NCBI RefSeq assembly: GCF_900167455.1
Contig: NZ_FUWJ01000004.1
Span: forward strand, 124,001-188,000
DNA length: 64,000 bases
DNA from: Enhydrobacter aerosaccus
GTDB taxonomy: Bacteria; Pseudomonadota; Alphaproteobacteria; Reyranellales; Reyranellaceae
Reading direction: 5' to 3'
Shown here: in pieces, positions 45,799-57,705 of the stretch
Layout: the number at the start of each line of letters is the position of its first letter
Position numbering within the stretch: position 1 is the stretch's first letter
Program-made: the position numbers and the translations under genes
Notes under the pieces: model-generated
What the model was told of the DNA's origin: nothing
Databases searched by the model: none
What the model saw: only the letters and a program-made list of their open reading frames with translations

Positions 45799-47013
45799 TC
45801 AAACGAAGGTCAGATCGGCGTCGGCGCCCATCATCCAGGCGCCCACCGTCTCGAAATGGGAAAGCCGGCCCTGCAACTGCTGGGTTACGGTGTGGATGTC
45901 GCGGAAGCGCCGCGCCAGCGGATGGCTCTCGAAGATGGCCGTGGCGCCAGCGGCGTTGTAGGCGAAGTCCACCGCCTCGCGGGAGCGGTGGATGGAGTTG
46001 GTCGAGGCCATGCGGATGGCCATGCGATGGTCGAGCGTCAGCTTACTGCCGGCGGAGATCTCCTTCCAGATCTCAGCCACCGATTGCAGCAGGAAGGCAC
46101 GCGCCGCGCGGATCGCCACCTCGGCCTGGGCGAGGTTGGTCTGCACCACGGCGTTGTCGCGGATGGGACTCTTCTGGCCGCGCGGGACCTTGTTGCGCGC
46201 GACATCGACGAAAGAGTCGAGGGCGGCGCGGGCGATGCCGAGTGCCACGCCGGCGAAGCCGACCTCGTAGCAGGTCAGCGCCGACATGCGGTAGAGCGGG
46301 CCGGGCTCACGGCACTCCTTCTCGTATTCGCGCGTGATCGAGTGGTCGGCGCGCACGAAATGGTCTTTTAGCGAGAACTGGTCGCTGGCCGTGCCACGCA
46401 GGCCGACCACGTCCCAGATGTCGGTCCACACCACGTCTTCGGTGCGCACCAGCATGGTGCGTTCCACAGGCTTGCCGTCGGCATCGAGGCGCGGCGTGCC
46501 GTCGGCCTTGTAGATCGGGCAATGCGCGCCGAGCCAGGTGGCATGCCGGCCGCCCGAGGCGAAGGACCAGACGCCGGTGACCTTGTAGCCCGTGACCGCG
46601 CCGTTCTCCTCGCACTCGATCGCCTTCACGCGCGGACCCGGCCCCCAGGCCAGAACCGCCCGAGGGTCGTCGCCGAAGATGGCGTTGGCCACCGGCAGGG
46701 CGAGATAGGCCGCCGACATGGCGCAGCCGCCGGCCTGGCTCAGGCACCAGGCGGTCGAGGCGTCGCCGCGGGCGATGGTCTCGATCACATGGAAGAAGGT
46801 GATGGGATCGGTCTCGATCCCGTTGGACGAGCGCGGCAGCAGCAGGCGGAACAGCCGCGCCTCATGGAACTGGTCGAGCAGGGACGGCGGAATGCGCCGT
46901 TTCTGTTCGATCTCCGTGGCAGCGGCCTCGACGGCGGGGCGCAGCGCTTCGGCGCGGGAGACCAGGCTCTGGTCTCCGGCAAGGTCGGCGGAAGTGGGGA
47001 TCAGGGTATCCAA
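45799..47013 (-). CDS. Acyl-CoA-dehydrogenase-fold flavin monooxygenase (HsaA/group D type)
   Basis: 404 residues. The fold is that of acyl-CoA dehydrogenases, but the catalytic Glu motif FEGT is missing and the sequence (ARGDASTAWCLS, GVWSFASGGRHATWLGAHC, GLRGTASDQF) matches two-component aromatic hydroxylases such as HsaA or the DszC/indole monooxygenase group. It would use reduced flavin to hydroxylate a phenolic or similar compound. The flavin reductase partner is not in view. It is 17 bp upstream of the VOC gene. Confidence 0.8.
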   Translation of the reverse strand: MDTLIPTSADLAGDQSLVSRAEALRPAVEAAATEIEQKRRIPPSLLDQFHEARLFRLLLPRSSNGIETDPITFFHVIETIARGDASTAWCLSQAGGCAMSAAYLALPVANAIFGDDPRAVLAWGPGPRVKAIECEENGAVTGYKVTGVWSFASGGRHATWLGAHCPIYKADGTPRLDADGKPVERTMLVRTEDVVWTDIWDVVGLRGTASDQFSLKDHFVRADHSITREYEKECREPGPLYRMSALTCYEVGFAGVALGIARAALDSFVDVARNKVPRGQKSPIRDNAVVQTNLAQAEVAIRAARAFLLQSVAEIWKEISAGSKLTLDHRMAIRMASTNSIHRSREAVDFAYNAAGATAIFESHPLARRFRDIHTVTQQLQGRLSHFETVGAWMMGADADLTFV

Positions 47014-47034
47014 GGCAGTCCTCTTTGAAGCGGG

Positions 47035-48405
47035 TCAGTCTGCGGCGGCAAGTTCGACGTCGATCTGCTCGTTCGACTTGCCCTTGGTTTCGATGCCAAG
47101 GAAATAGTAGACGATCCCCGCCATCAGGAACCAGCATCCGAGATAGGTGAAGGCGGTCGGAATCTGCGGCAAGGGCACGTCAGGCTTCAGGTAGTTGCCC
47201 GAGCCGACGATCAGCGCCAGGCCGAGCGGGCCGATGATCTTGCCGATGCCGCCGAAGCCATAGGCCGAGCCCATGCCGGTCGTCTTGAGATGCGACGGCC
47301 AGATCTCGGCGCCGTAAGGCCCGACGATGGCGAAGCCGCCGTCGGCGAAGAACATGGCCAGCGCCAGGACCAGCCAGAAGGCCGACACGCCGGCCACCAT
47401 GGTCGTCGCATTGTAGCCGGCCAGGATGGTCAGCAGGCCCGCGCCCAAGCCCAGCAGGCCACCGCTGGCGCGCCGGCCGATGCGTTCGGACAGCCAGGAG
47501 AAGGACACGCGGCCGACGAAGCCCATGATGGTGAGCAGAATCATCATCTTGGAGGCTTCCTGCGGCGACACCTTCAGCAGCAGGACGAACAGCGACGGCG
47601 CCCACAGCACGATGCCATAGACCCCGGTTTGGGCGCCGGCATTGCCGAGCCACGAGACGATCAGGCTGCGCGGATACTTGAACAGGTCGGTCCAGTTGCT
47701 CTTGACGATGCGGGTTTCGAAGGCGGTGGGAGCGGGCAGGCTCGCGGGATCGACCTCGAGCGCCCAGGCCAGCGACTGGCGGGCCTCGTCGAGACGGCCC
47801 TGGCGGGCCAGCCAGCGCGGCGACTCCGGCACCCACAGGCGCACCAGCAGCACAATCAGAGCCGGCAGGACGCCGATGGCGAACAGCAGGCGCCACTGGT
47901 CCGCGCCCATGAAGGCGCCCAGCACCGAGCCCAGGCCGACACCGATCGGAATGATGCAGGTCACCAGCCCGCCGATGAAGCCCCGCTTGGAGGTCGGCAT
48001 GAACTCCTGCACGAGCGGCAGGTCGACGCAATAGAGGCCGCCGACACCCAGCCCGACGAAGAAGCGCATGATGGTGAGATAGATCCAGCCGTTGTCGGGC
48101 GTGAAATAGAGGAGACCGGTGGCGGCCGAGAAGTTCAGCACCGTGCCGATGAAGACCTTGCGGCGGCCGATGCGGTCGGCCAGCCAGCCCCAGCCATAGG
48201 CGCCGATGATCGCGCCGATGCCGGAGGACAGCAGCACGATCGCCGACTGGCCGAAGGTGAGCTTCCAGGGCCCGATCAGGAAGGCGAGCACGAAGGCGAT
48301 GAGGAAGTAGTCGAAGAACTCCAGCGCGTCGCCGATGATCGCGGCCGCGAGGATCTTTTTCTGATTACCGGTCAAACGCGTTTGTCGATCGAGAACCTCG
48401 AACAT
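47035..48405 (-). CDS. MFS transporter, sugar/aromatic-acid porter type
   Basis: 456 residues with twelve hydrophobic segments. The inter-helix motif GWLADRIGRRK follows helix 2, and its repeat WLSERIGRRASG appears in the second half; FFDYFLIAFVLA in helix 1 carries the aspartate typical of aromatic acid/H+ symporters. GGAGGAGAC precedes ATG. As first gene of the minus-strand run it probably imports the compound degraded by the enzymes that follow. Confidence 0.9.
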   Translation of the reverse strand: MFEVLDRQTRLTGNQKKILAAAIIGDALEFFDYFLIAFVLAFLIGPWKLTFGQSAIVLLSSGIGAIIGAYGWGWLADRIGRRKVFIGTVLNFSAATGLLYFTPDNGWIYLTIMRFFVGLGVGGLYCVDLPLVQEFMPTSKRGFIGGLVTCIIPIGVGLGSVLGAFMGADQWRLLFAIGVLPALIVLLVRLWVPESPRWLARQGRLDEARQSLAWALEVDPASLPAPTAFETRIVKSNWTDLFKYPRSLIVSWLGNAGAQTGVYGIVLWAPSLFVLLLKVSPQEASKMMILLTIMGFVGRVSFSWLSERIGRRASGGLLGLGAGLLTILAGYNATTMVAGVSAFWLVLALAMFFADGGFAIVGPYGAEIWPSHLKTTGMGSAYGFGGIGKIIGPLGLALIVGSGNYLKPDVPLPQIPTAFTYLGCWFLMAGIVYYFLGIETKGKSNEQIDVELAAAD

Positions 48406-48621
48406 GGGTTTGTCTCCTCCATGGCGCGTTCTTTTTTGGGCGGATGCCGCGCCACCATGCCGCCTATGCTGCAAACGCTACGCTTTTGCCGCCAGGGGTG
48501 GAAGAGCCGGACGGGGCGGCGTTTGCCCCTCGAAACGCACCGCTGCGGTGCGGCGGCAGCCTTGCTAGAAGGGCCGGCGCGCCGATCGACGCAAACCACA
48601 CCAAAGCGGAGAGGAAACGAC

Positions 48622-49479
48622 ATGAACTGGACCGACCGCCGTAAGCGCTTCCGCTCCGTCCTGGCCGGCGAGCGCTGTGTCCATCCAGGCTCGGTCTACG
48701 ACGCGATCTCCGCCCGCATCGCCGAGGATCTCGGCTTCGAGATCGGCATGTTCGCGGGCTCGGTCGCCTCGATGACGGTGCTGGGGGCGCCGGACCTGAT
48801 CGTGCTGACGCTCAGCGAATTCGCCGGCCAGGCCTATCGCATCAACCGCGCCGGCAACCTGCCGCTGATGGTCGATGCCGATCATGGCTACGGCAATGCG
48901 CTCAGTGTGAAGCGCACGGTCGAGGAGCTCGAGACGGCCGGCGTCGGCGGCATGAGCATCGAGGATACCGAGCTGCCGCAGCCATTCGGCGCCGCCAAGC
49001 CGCGCCTCATCCCTGTCGCCGAGGGCGTGGGCAAGATGAAGGCGGCGCTGGCCGGTCGCCAGGATCCGGCGCTCTGCATTGCCGGTCGCACCAGTGCGAT
49101 CCAGATCAGCGGGCTCGAGGACGCGATCGCCCGCGGCAAGGCCTACGAGGCGGTCGGGGTCGATGCCTTGTTCTTCGTCGGCATCAAGAGCCGCGCCGAG
49201 CTAGATGCCATTTCCGCCGCCACCCGCCTGCCGCTGATCCTGGGCGGCGTCTCAGGCGAGCTGACCGATCTCGACTATCTGTCGGCCCGACGCGTGCGCA
49301 TCGCGCTGCAGGGCCATCAACCTTTCGCGGCGGCGGTCAAGGCCGTGCATGACACGCTGAAGGCCCTGCGCGAGGGCACAGCACCGTCCAAGCTCACCGG
49401 CATCGCCGACGCGGAACTGATGAAGCGAGTCACGCGTGAGGCGGACTACACCGCCTGGACGAAAGATTTTCTGTCGTAG
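48622..49479 (+). CDS. Isocitrate lyase/PEP mutase superfamily, oxaloacetate-decarboxylase-like
   Basis: 285 residues, close to the 287-residue oxaloacetate decarboxylase PA4872 type. The metal site V-D85-A-D87-HGYG and IEDTELPQPFG are present; the catalytic KKCGH loop of isocitrate lyases is absent, so it is not an isocitrate lyase. It diverges from the MFS gene; the 216-bp gap holds no clear operator. GAGAGGAAACGAC precedes ATG. Confidence 0.87.
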   Translation: MNWTDRRKRFRSVLAGERCVHPGSVYDAISARIAEDLGFEIGMFAGSVASMTVLGAPDLIVLTLSEFAGQAYRINRAGNLPLMVDADHGYGNALSVKRTVEELETAGVGGMSIEDTELPQPFGAAKPRLIPVAEGVGKMKAALAGRQDPALCIAGRTSAIQISGLEDAIARGKAYEAVGVDALFFVGIKSRAELDAISAATRLPLILGGVSGELTDLDYLSARRVRIALQGHQPFAAAVKAVHDTLKALREGTAPSKLTGIADAELMKRVTREADYTAWTKDFLS

Positions 49480-49705
49480 TTCGTCGACGCTTCACCACTA
49501 CCTGTTGAGGATCGCGCCACGAACAAGGGGTTTATGGGCGCGGAACGATCAACCTATCGCCCGAAAGGCGCGCAGGTGAGCAGTTGCTGAGCACTATAAG
49601 CCCGGCAAATACCGCGGATTGTAATTTCAAATTTTTAGACACTAACGAGCCTGGGTTAGCGTCGCCGCATCATCGAACAAAGAGTTTCGATCAACGCGGA
49701 CGACC

Positions 49706-49724
49706 GGAAGAGACGATCTCTTCC
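49706..49724 (+). promoter_or_regulatory. Hairpin immediately upstream of the importer operon's ribosome-binding site
   Basis: GGAAGAGA and TCTCTTCC form a perfect 8-bp stem with a CGA loop, ending two bases before AGGAGG (49727-49732) of the next gene. An element so placed may affect translation start or be a protein-binding palindrome. The preceding 49580-49680 stretch is AT-richer than its surroundings and likely holds the promoter. Confidence 0.5.
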
Positions 49725-49737
49725 GCAGGAGGCTCAA

Positions 49738-51078
49738 ATGGCTACTTCACGGAAGAGCAGCGACAAGGCGGCGGATTCTGGCATGGCCAGCAGCAAGGCG
49801 GTGTCGCGCCGCGCCGTGATGCGGGGAGGTGCAGCGCTCGCGGGAGCCGCCGGCGCTAACGCCGTCGCCGGCTTCCCGACCATCTGGGCGCAGGAGATCA
49901 AGGACATCGAGCTGCGCCACGTCGGCGTGTCCTACTCCGTGGTCAAGGCAATCGGCGACCAGGCCTCGAAGGATCTCGGTTTCAAGGTGACGATGCAGAA
50001 CCTCGATACCTCGGCCGCCATCAATCGCTTCATCACGCAGCCGGCGACGGTCGATATCGCCGACGTGGAGGGCTGGCAGGCCAAGCTCGCCACGAAGCGC
50101 GGTGTCCTGCAGGGCATCGAGGTGGCCAAGATCAAGGAGTTCAACAATATCCTGCCGATCTTCACCAAGGGCGAGATCGACGGTCACAAGATTCCCCGTC
50201 AGGGCATCTCTCCCTACGAGGCGATGTACATCGAGAAGCCTGATTCGAAGGACCTGCATGAAGGCGTCACCGGTTGGATGACGTTCCTGCCCCAGGTCTA
50301 CAACGCCGACTCGATCGGATACCGGCCCGACCTCGTGCAGGGCGAGGTCACGGAATGGAAGGAACTGATCAACCCGAAGTACAAGGGCAAGGCCGCGATC
50401 CTGGACGTCCCCGCCATCGGCATCATGGATGCCGCGCTGTGCTTCGAGAGCGCCGGGCTGATGAAGTACGGCAACAAGGGCAACATGACCAAGGCCGAGA
50501 TCGACGGCACGATCGACAAGCTGATCGAGCTGAAGAAGAACGGCCACTTTCGCGCCACCTGGACGACATTCGACCAATCGGTCCAGCTCATGGCGGCCGG
50601 CGAGGTCGTGATCCAGTCGATGTGGTCTCCAGCCGTAGCGGCGGTGCGCGTCAAGTCGATCCCCTGCGTCTACGCCCCGGTGAACATCAAGAACGGCAAG
50701 GAGGGCTATCGCGGCTGGTGCAACGGCATGGCGCTGATGAGCCATCTCTCGGGCAAGAAGCGCGATGCCGCCTATGAATACCTCAACTGGTATCTGTCCG
50801 GCTGGCAGGGTGGCTTCGTGGCGCGCTACGGCTACTACAGCCCGGTGCCATCGACGGCGAAGAAGTTCCTGACACCCGCCGAATGGGACTACTGGTACGA
50901 GGGCAAGCCCGCGACCCAGGTCGTCCTCGATCCCTACGGCGTGCCGATGGAGCAACCAGGGGCCAAGCGCGACGGCGGATCGTTCATCGATCGCGTGACC
51001 AACATCTCGTGCTGGAACACGTTGATGGACGAGGCGGCTTACATGAACAAGCGCTGGAACGACTTCAAGGTGGCCTGA
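49738..51078 (+). CDS. Polyamine-type ABC transporter substrate-binding protein (Tat-exported)
   Basis: 446 residues. After a Ser/Lys-rich start there is a twin-arginine leader (SRRAVMRGGAALAGAAGANA). The body resembles PotD/extracellular solute-binding family 1: ELRHVGVSY, INPKYKGKAAILDVPA, GYRGWCNGMALMSH. It begins an eight-gene operon to 59166. The ligand is probably a small organic cation or amide rather than a polyamine as such, judging by the enzyme genes that follow. Confidence 0.88.
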   Translation: MATSRKSSDKAADSGMASSKAVSRRAVMRGGAALAGAAGANAVAGFPTIWAQEIKDIELRHVGVSYSVVKAIGDQASKDLGFKVTMQNLDTSAAINRFITQPATVDIADVEGWQAKLATKRGVLQGIEVAKIKEFNNILPIFTKGEIDGHKIPRQGISPYEAMYIEKPDSKDLHEGVTGWMTFLPQVYNADSIGYRPDLVQGEVTEWKELINPKYKGKAAILDVPAIGIMDAALCFESAGLMKYGNKGNMTKAEIDGTIDKLIELKKNGHFRATWTTFDQSVQLMAAGEVVIQSMWSPAVAAVRVKSIPCVYAPVNIKNGKEGYRGWCNGMALMSHLSGKKRDAAYEYLNWYLSGWQGGFVARYGYYSPVPSTAKKFLTPAEWDYWYEGKPATQVVLDPYGVPMEQPGAKRDGGSFIDRVTNISCWNTLMDEAAYMNKRWNDFKVA

Positions 51079-51100
51079 CCGAGAGCCGGAGGGACGGTCG

Positions 51101-51970
51101 ATGACCAAGGTCTTCGAGCGCTATGGCGCCAGCTGGCTCTGCATTTTGCCGCTCGCGCTGGTGATCGTGCCGTTCTTCCTGGCCCCGATGCTGGTCGTGG
51201 CGGCGGCCAGCTTCCTGGAAGGCGACGGCTTTGGCGGCATCATCGCCTCGCCGACACTCGCCAACTACGCCGGCCTGTTCAGCGCCAGGCTGACGCTCGA
51301 CCTCTACCTGCAGACGATCAAGTTCACGATCCTGACCTGGGCCTTCTCGCTCCTGCTCGGCTTCTTCATTGCGTACTTCCTCGTCTTCCATGTCCGCAAC
51401 CAGCTGCTGGCAATCGGCCTGTTCCTGCTTTGCACGGTGCCGTTCTGGACCTCGAACATCATCCGCATGATCTCGTGGATCCCTCTGCTGGGGAAGGAAG
51501 GGCTCATCAACCAGGCGGCGATGGGCGTTGGACTCACCAACCAGCCGATGGAATTCCTGCTGTTTTCGAGTTTCGCCGTGGTGGTGGCCTATGTGCATCA
51601 GCTGACGATCTTCATGATCGTGCCGATCTTCAATTCGATGGCCCGTATCGACAAGCGTGTCGTCGAGGCGGCGCTCGATGCCGGCGCCAGTCGCTTCGAC
51701 ATCATGCGCTTGATCATCGTGCCGATGTCGAAGAGCGGCATCGCGCTCGGATCGATCTTCGTCGTCTCGATCGTCATGGGCGACTTCTTCGTCATCAAGG
51801 TCATGAGCGGTGGCGGATCGGCTTCGGTGGTGGGCGCCTTCTACGAGGACATTTCGGTCTTGCAGTATCCGCCGGCCGCCGCAAGCGCGGTCGTGCTCAC
51901 CCTCGTCGTCATGGGGTTGGTCGCCGCCATCCTGCGGACCGTGGACATCCGCAAGGAGATCGCGCCATGA
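51101..51970 (+). CDS. ABC transporter permease, PotB-like
   Basis: 289 residues with six predicted helices and the EAA loop VVEAALDAGASRFDIMRLIIVP. It starts 22 bp after the receptor gene (CGGAGGGACGGTCG upstream) and overlaps the next gene (ATGA). Confidence 0.9.
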   Translation: MTKVFERYGASWLCILPLALVIVPFFLAPMLVVAAASFLEGDGFGGIIASPTLANYAGLFSARLTLDLYLQTIKFTILTWAFSLLLGFFIAYFLVFHVRNQLLAIGLFLLCTVPFWTSNIIRMISWIPLLGKEGLINQAAMGVGLTNQPMEFLLFSSFAVVVAYVHQLTIFMIVPIFNSMARIDKRVVEAALDAGASRFDIMRLIIVPMSKSGIALGSIFVVSIVMGDFFVIKVMSGGGSASVVGAFYEDISVLQYPPAAASAVVLTLVVMGLVAAILRTVDIRKEIAP

Positions 51971-52848
51971 CGGCCTCCGCCACGCTCCCGATCCGGGCAC
52001 GGACGGCCGTCAAAGTCAGGCGCGCCGGTGCCCGCCCCTGGACCTTCTATGCATTGCTGGCGCTGTTCGTCTTCTACGTGCTGGCGCTCTACGGGCCGAT
52101 GATCTGCATCTACGTCCTGTCGTTCCAGGACGTACGGGGCGGTCTGGTGTTTCCGATGAAGGGGCGGTCCCTGCATTGGTTCGTCGACCTTTTCACCCAG
52201 GTGCGGACCGGCGACGTCAAGGGTGCCTTCGGGCGATCGATCAAGTTGGCCGCATTGGTAACGGTCCTCACCGTGGTGTTTTCGTTCCTCGCCGGCTGGG
52301 CGTTCCGCCGGCGCTTTCCGGGCGACACGATCCTGTTCTATCTGATGATCGGCAGCCTGGTGGCGCCGGGCCTCGTGCTGGGTATCGGTGTCGGCCTTCT
52401 CTGCAATTTCCTCGGCATCGAATCGAGTCTCTTCGGATCGGCCCTGGGGGCCCAACTCTCCTGGACGTTACCGTTTGGCGTATTGGTCATGTTCGCCGTC
52501 ATGTCGCGCTTCGATGGCGCCTGGGAAGAGGCGGCGCGCGATCTCGGCGCCAGTCCTCTGCAGACCATCCGGCTCGTCGTCCTGCCGATCCTTCTCCCGG
52601 GCATCGTCGCCGTCGCCTTGTTCGGCTTCACCCTGTCCTACGACGAATTCGCCCGCACGCTTCAGACGTCGGGTCCCCTGAACACCCTGCCGCTCGAGAT
52701 CTGGAGCATGACGCTCAACGTTACATCCCCGTCGCTTTACGCACTGGGCACGACCACGACGATCGTGTCCTTCCTCACTATCGGACTGTGCCTCGGCGCC
52801 ATCGTGGCGATCCAACGCCGACGCGGCGGCCGTGCGGCTGGCGAGTGA
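51967..52848 (+). CDS. ABC transporter permease, PotC-like
   Basis: 293 residues, six helices, EAA loop [21 protein letters not shown] basic cytoplasmic N-terminus precedes helix 1. The start ATG shares bases with the preceding stop, so translation is coupled. Confidence 0.9.
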   Translation: MTASATLPIRARTAVKVRRAGARPWTFYALLALFVFYVLALYGPMICIYVLSFQDVRGGLVFPMKGRSLHWFVDLFTQVRTGDVKGAFGRSIKLAALVTVLTVVFSFLAGWAFRRRFPGDTILFYLMIGSLVAPGLVLGIGVGLLCNFLGIESSLFGSALGAQLSWTLPFGVLVMFAVMSRFDGAWEEAARDLGASPLQTIRLVVLPILLPGIVAVALFGFTLSYDEFARTLQTSGPLNTLPLEIWSMTLNVTSPSLYALGTTTTIVSFLTIGLCLGAIVAIQRRRGGRAAGE

Positions 52849-52855
52849 GGACGAG

Positions 52856-53962
52856 ATGACGCGTGCGAAGGGTGACATCGAGTTGGCAGGCGTCTGCAAG
52901 ACCTACGATGGCGAGGTCATGGCGGTCGAGGGCGTCAACCTGAAGATACCGGATGGTGCCTATTGCTGCCTGCTCGGGCCCTCGGGCTGCGGGAAGACGA
53001 CGATCCTGCGGATGATCGCGGGACACGAGGATCCGACCGACGGAGAGATCGTGATCGGCGGCGATAACGTCGTGGGCCTTCCGCCGGTGGCGCGGCGCAC
53101 GGCCATGATGTTCCAGTCCTATGCGCTGTTTCCCCATCTCACCGTACGCGACAACATCGCTTTTGCCCTGCGCGTAAGAGGCCAATCGAAGGCCGAGCGC
53201 TATGCCGCCGTCGACAGGCTGATGGACAAGGTGAGATTGACTGAACTGGCGGACCGCCTGCCGGCCCAGCTTTCGGGCGGCCAGCAGCAGCGGGTGGCGC
53301 TGGCGCGGGCGGCCATCACCGAGCCGCGTGTTCTGCTGCTCGACGAGCCGCTGTCGGCGCTCGACGAGCAGCTTCGCATCCAGATGCGCCAGGAGCTCCG
53401 GCGTATGCAGCGGGAACTCGGCATCACCTTCGTCCATGTCACGCACACCCAGCTCGAGGCGATTGCGCTCGCCGACATCGTGGTCGTGATGGAAAAGGGC
53501 AAGATCCGGCAGGCGGGACCGGCGCGCGATGTCTATGCCTATCCCAAGGATCGCTACGTCGCGGAATTCCTCGGTGGACAGAATGTGCTCGCCGGCCGCG
53601 TCGAGAGCGTGAACGGCAGCTCCATTGTCGTGGCGTCGCCGCAGCTGCGCGGCATAGAGGTTCCCCTGCGCAAGGGGGTGGCGGCGTCGGCCGGCGGAGA
53701 TGTCGAGTTCGCGGTCCGGCGCGACGAGGTGGAGCTCGTTCGGCCGGGTGTGACGACGCTGTCGCCGTCTGTCGCCTCGGTCAATAGCCGCGTGACCGCT
53801 GTCGAGTACCAGGGCTCCTTCGTCAAGGTCATGCTCGATGCAGTGCCCGGCCAGGAGTTCGTGGCCTACGTGCCGGAGCGCAAGTTCTTCGACGATCCCC
53901 TCGCCATCGGCGACCTCGTTCTCGCGACCTGGCCGTCGCAGAGCGCGCGGCTCCTCGATTGA
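52856..53962 (+). CDS. ABC transporter ATPase, PotA-like
   Basis: 368 residues. Walker [10 protein letters not shown], signature LSGGQQQR, Walker [13 protein letters not shown] and a C-terminal TOBE-like domain (about 280-368) are present. ATG 52856 with GAGGA upstream is preferred to GTG 52832, which lies inside the preceding gene. Confidence 0.92.
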   Translation: MTRAKGDIELAGVCKTYDGEVMAVEGVNLKIPDGAYCCLLGPSGCGKTTILRMIAGHEDPTDGEIVIGGDNVVGLPPVARRTAMMFQSYALFPHLTVRDNIAFALRVRGQSKAERYAAVDRLMDKVRLTELADRLPAQLSGGQQQRVALARAAITEPRVLLLDEPLSALDEQLRIQMRQELRRMQRELGITFVHVTHTQLEAIALADIVVVMEKGKIRQAGPARDVYAYPKDRYVAEFLGGQNVLAGRVESVNGSSIVVASPQLRGIEVPLRKGVAASAGGDVEFAVRRDEVELVRPGVTTLSPSVASVNSRVTAVEYQGSFVKVMLDAVPGQEFVAYVPERKFFDDPLAIGDLVLATWPSQSARLLD

Positions 53963-53990
53963 CGCCATCCGCAAATACTGGAGCAGAAAG

Positions 53991-54470
53991 ATGAAGATAA
54001 GCTTCAAGCTGAACGGCAAGCCAGTGGATGTCGACGTCGAACCGTCCCTGCTGCTGTCGGAATTGCTGCGCGACAAACTCGATCTCACGGGCACCCATGT
54101 CGGTTGCGACACCAGCCAGTGCGGCGCCTGCGTGGTTCATCTCGACGACGAGTCGGTGAAGAGCTGTACGATCCTCGCCGTTTCCGTGGATGGTCGCGAC
54201 GTCACCACGGTGGAAGGCCTGGCCTTGGGCGAAGGCATCGATCGTCTGCATCCAATGCAGCGTGCCTTTCACGAGAACCACGGCCTGCAGTGCGGTTTCT
54301 GTACCCCCGGCATGCTGATGAGCGCCATCGACTTCGCGAAACGCCATCCGAAGCCGACGGAGCACGAGGTGCGGCAGTGGCTGGAAGGCAATATCTGCCG
54401 CTGCACCGGCTACCAGAACATCGTTCGTTCGGTGTTGGCGGGTGCCGCCGCCATGAACGCCGGCAACTGA
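53991..54470 (+). CDS. [2Fe-2S] small subunit of molybdenum hydroxylase, CoxS-like
   Basis: 159 residues. C39, C44, C47 and C59 ([10 protein letters not shown] ... SC) bind the plant-type cluster; C101, C104, C136 and C138 (CGFC ... CRC) bind the second. It is the electron-transfer subunit of the enzyme completed by the next two genes. It starts 28 bp after the ATPase gene. Confidence 0.93.
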   Translation: MKISFKLNGKPVDVDVEPSLLLSELLRDKLDLTGTHVGCDTSQCGACVVHLDDESVKSCTILAVSVDGRDVTTVEGLALGEGIDRLHPMQRAFHENHGLQCGFCTPGMLMSAIDFAKRHPKPTEHEVRQWLEGNICRCTGYQNIVRSVLAGAAAMNAGN

Positions 54471-54497
54471 CCGTCGCCAACCAAGGAGCCGAAATCA

Positions 54498-56885
<2,388 letters not shown>

Positions 56886-56899
56886 AGGAGGAATCGTCC

Positions 56900-57703
56900 A
56901 TGCGCAGTTTTGCCTATGACCGGCCGGCGACCATCGATCGGGCCGTGGCGCTTCTCGCTGGCGAGGGAGCGCTGGCGCTGGCGGGTGGAATGACGCTCCT
57001 GCCAACGATGAAGCTGCGGCTCTCGGCACCCGAGGCGCTGGTCGACCTGTCGTCCATCGCCGACCTCAAGGGCATCGCGAGCGACGGCAAGACGCTCACC
57101 ATCGGCGCCATGACGCGCCATGCCGACGTGGCCCGCTCGGCCGAGGTGGCGAAGGCCATCCCGGGCCTGGCCCGGCTTGCCGGCCGTATCGGCGATCCGC
57201 AGGTCCGCAACCGCGGCACGCTGGGCGGCAGCCTCGCCAACAACGATCCGGCTGCCGACTATCCGGCCGCCGTGCTCGCCCTGGGCGCGACGCTGGTCAC
57301 CTCGAGACGCGAGATCGCTGCCGACGAGTTCTTCCGCGGCATGTTCGAGACTGCGCTCGAGCCGGGCGAACTCCTGACGGCGGTGCGCTTTCCCGTCCCG
57401 TACGCCGCCGCCTATGCCAAGTTCCCGCATCCGGCCTCGCGCTTCGCGCTCGTCGGTGTGTTCGTGGCGCAGTTCAAGGCCGGTGTGCGCGTCGCGGTAA
57501 CCGGGGCCGCCTCCAGCGTGTTCCGCTGCCACCCGCTCGAGGCGCGTTTGTCGGAGAATTTTGCGCCCGAGGCGGTGGCAGGCTTCACGGTGGACCCCAA
57601 GGGGCTCAACTCCGATATCCACGCCGAGCCCGCGTTCCGGGCGCATCTGATCGGCGTGATGGCCCGGCGGGCCGTGGCTGCGGCCCTTCAGCCCGCAGTC
57701 TAG
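56900..57703 (+). CDS. FAD-binding medium subunit of molybdenum hydroxylase, CoxM-like
   Basis: 267 residues. LALAGGMTLLPTMKLRL and RNRGTLGGSLANNDPAADYP are the two FAD-binding segments of this family. AGGAGG precedes ATG, 14 bp after the large subunit. Gene order small-large-medium is a known variant of the usual medium-small-large. Confidence 0.92.
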   Translation: MRSFAYDRPATIDRAVALLAGEGALALAGGMTLLPTMKLRLSAPEALVDLSSIADLKGIASDGKTLTIGAMTRHADVARSAEVAKAIPGLARLAGRIGDPQVRNRGTLGGSLANNDPAADYPAAVLALGATLVTSRREIAADEFFRGMFETALEPGELLTAVRFPVPYAAAYAKFPHPASRFALVGVFVAQFKAGVRVAVTGAASSVFRCHPLEARLSENFAPEAVAGFTVDPKGLNSDIHAEPAFRAHLIGVMARRAVAAALQPAV

Positions 57704-57705
57704 CC

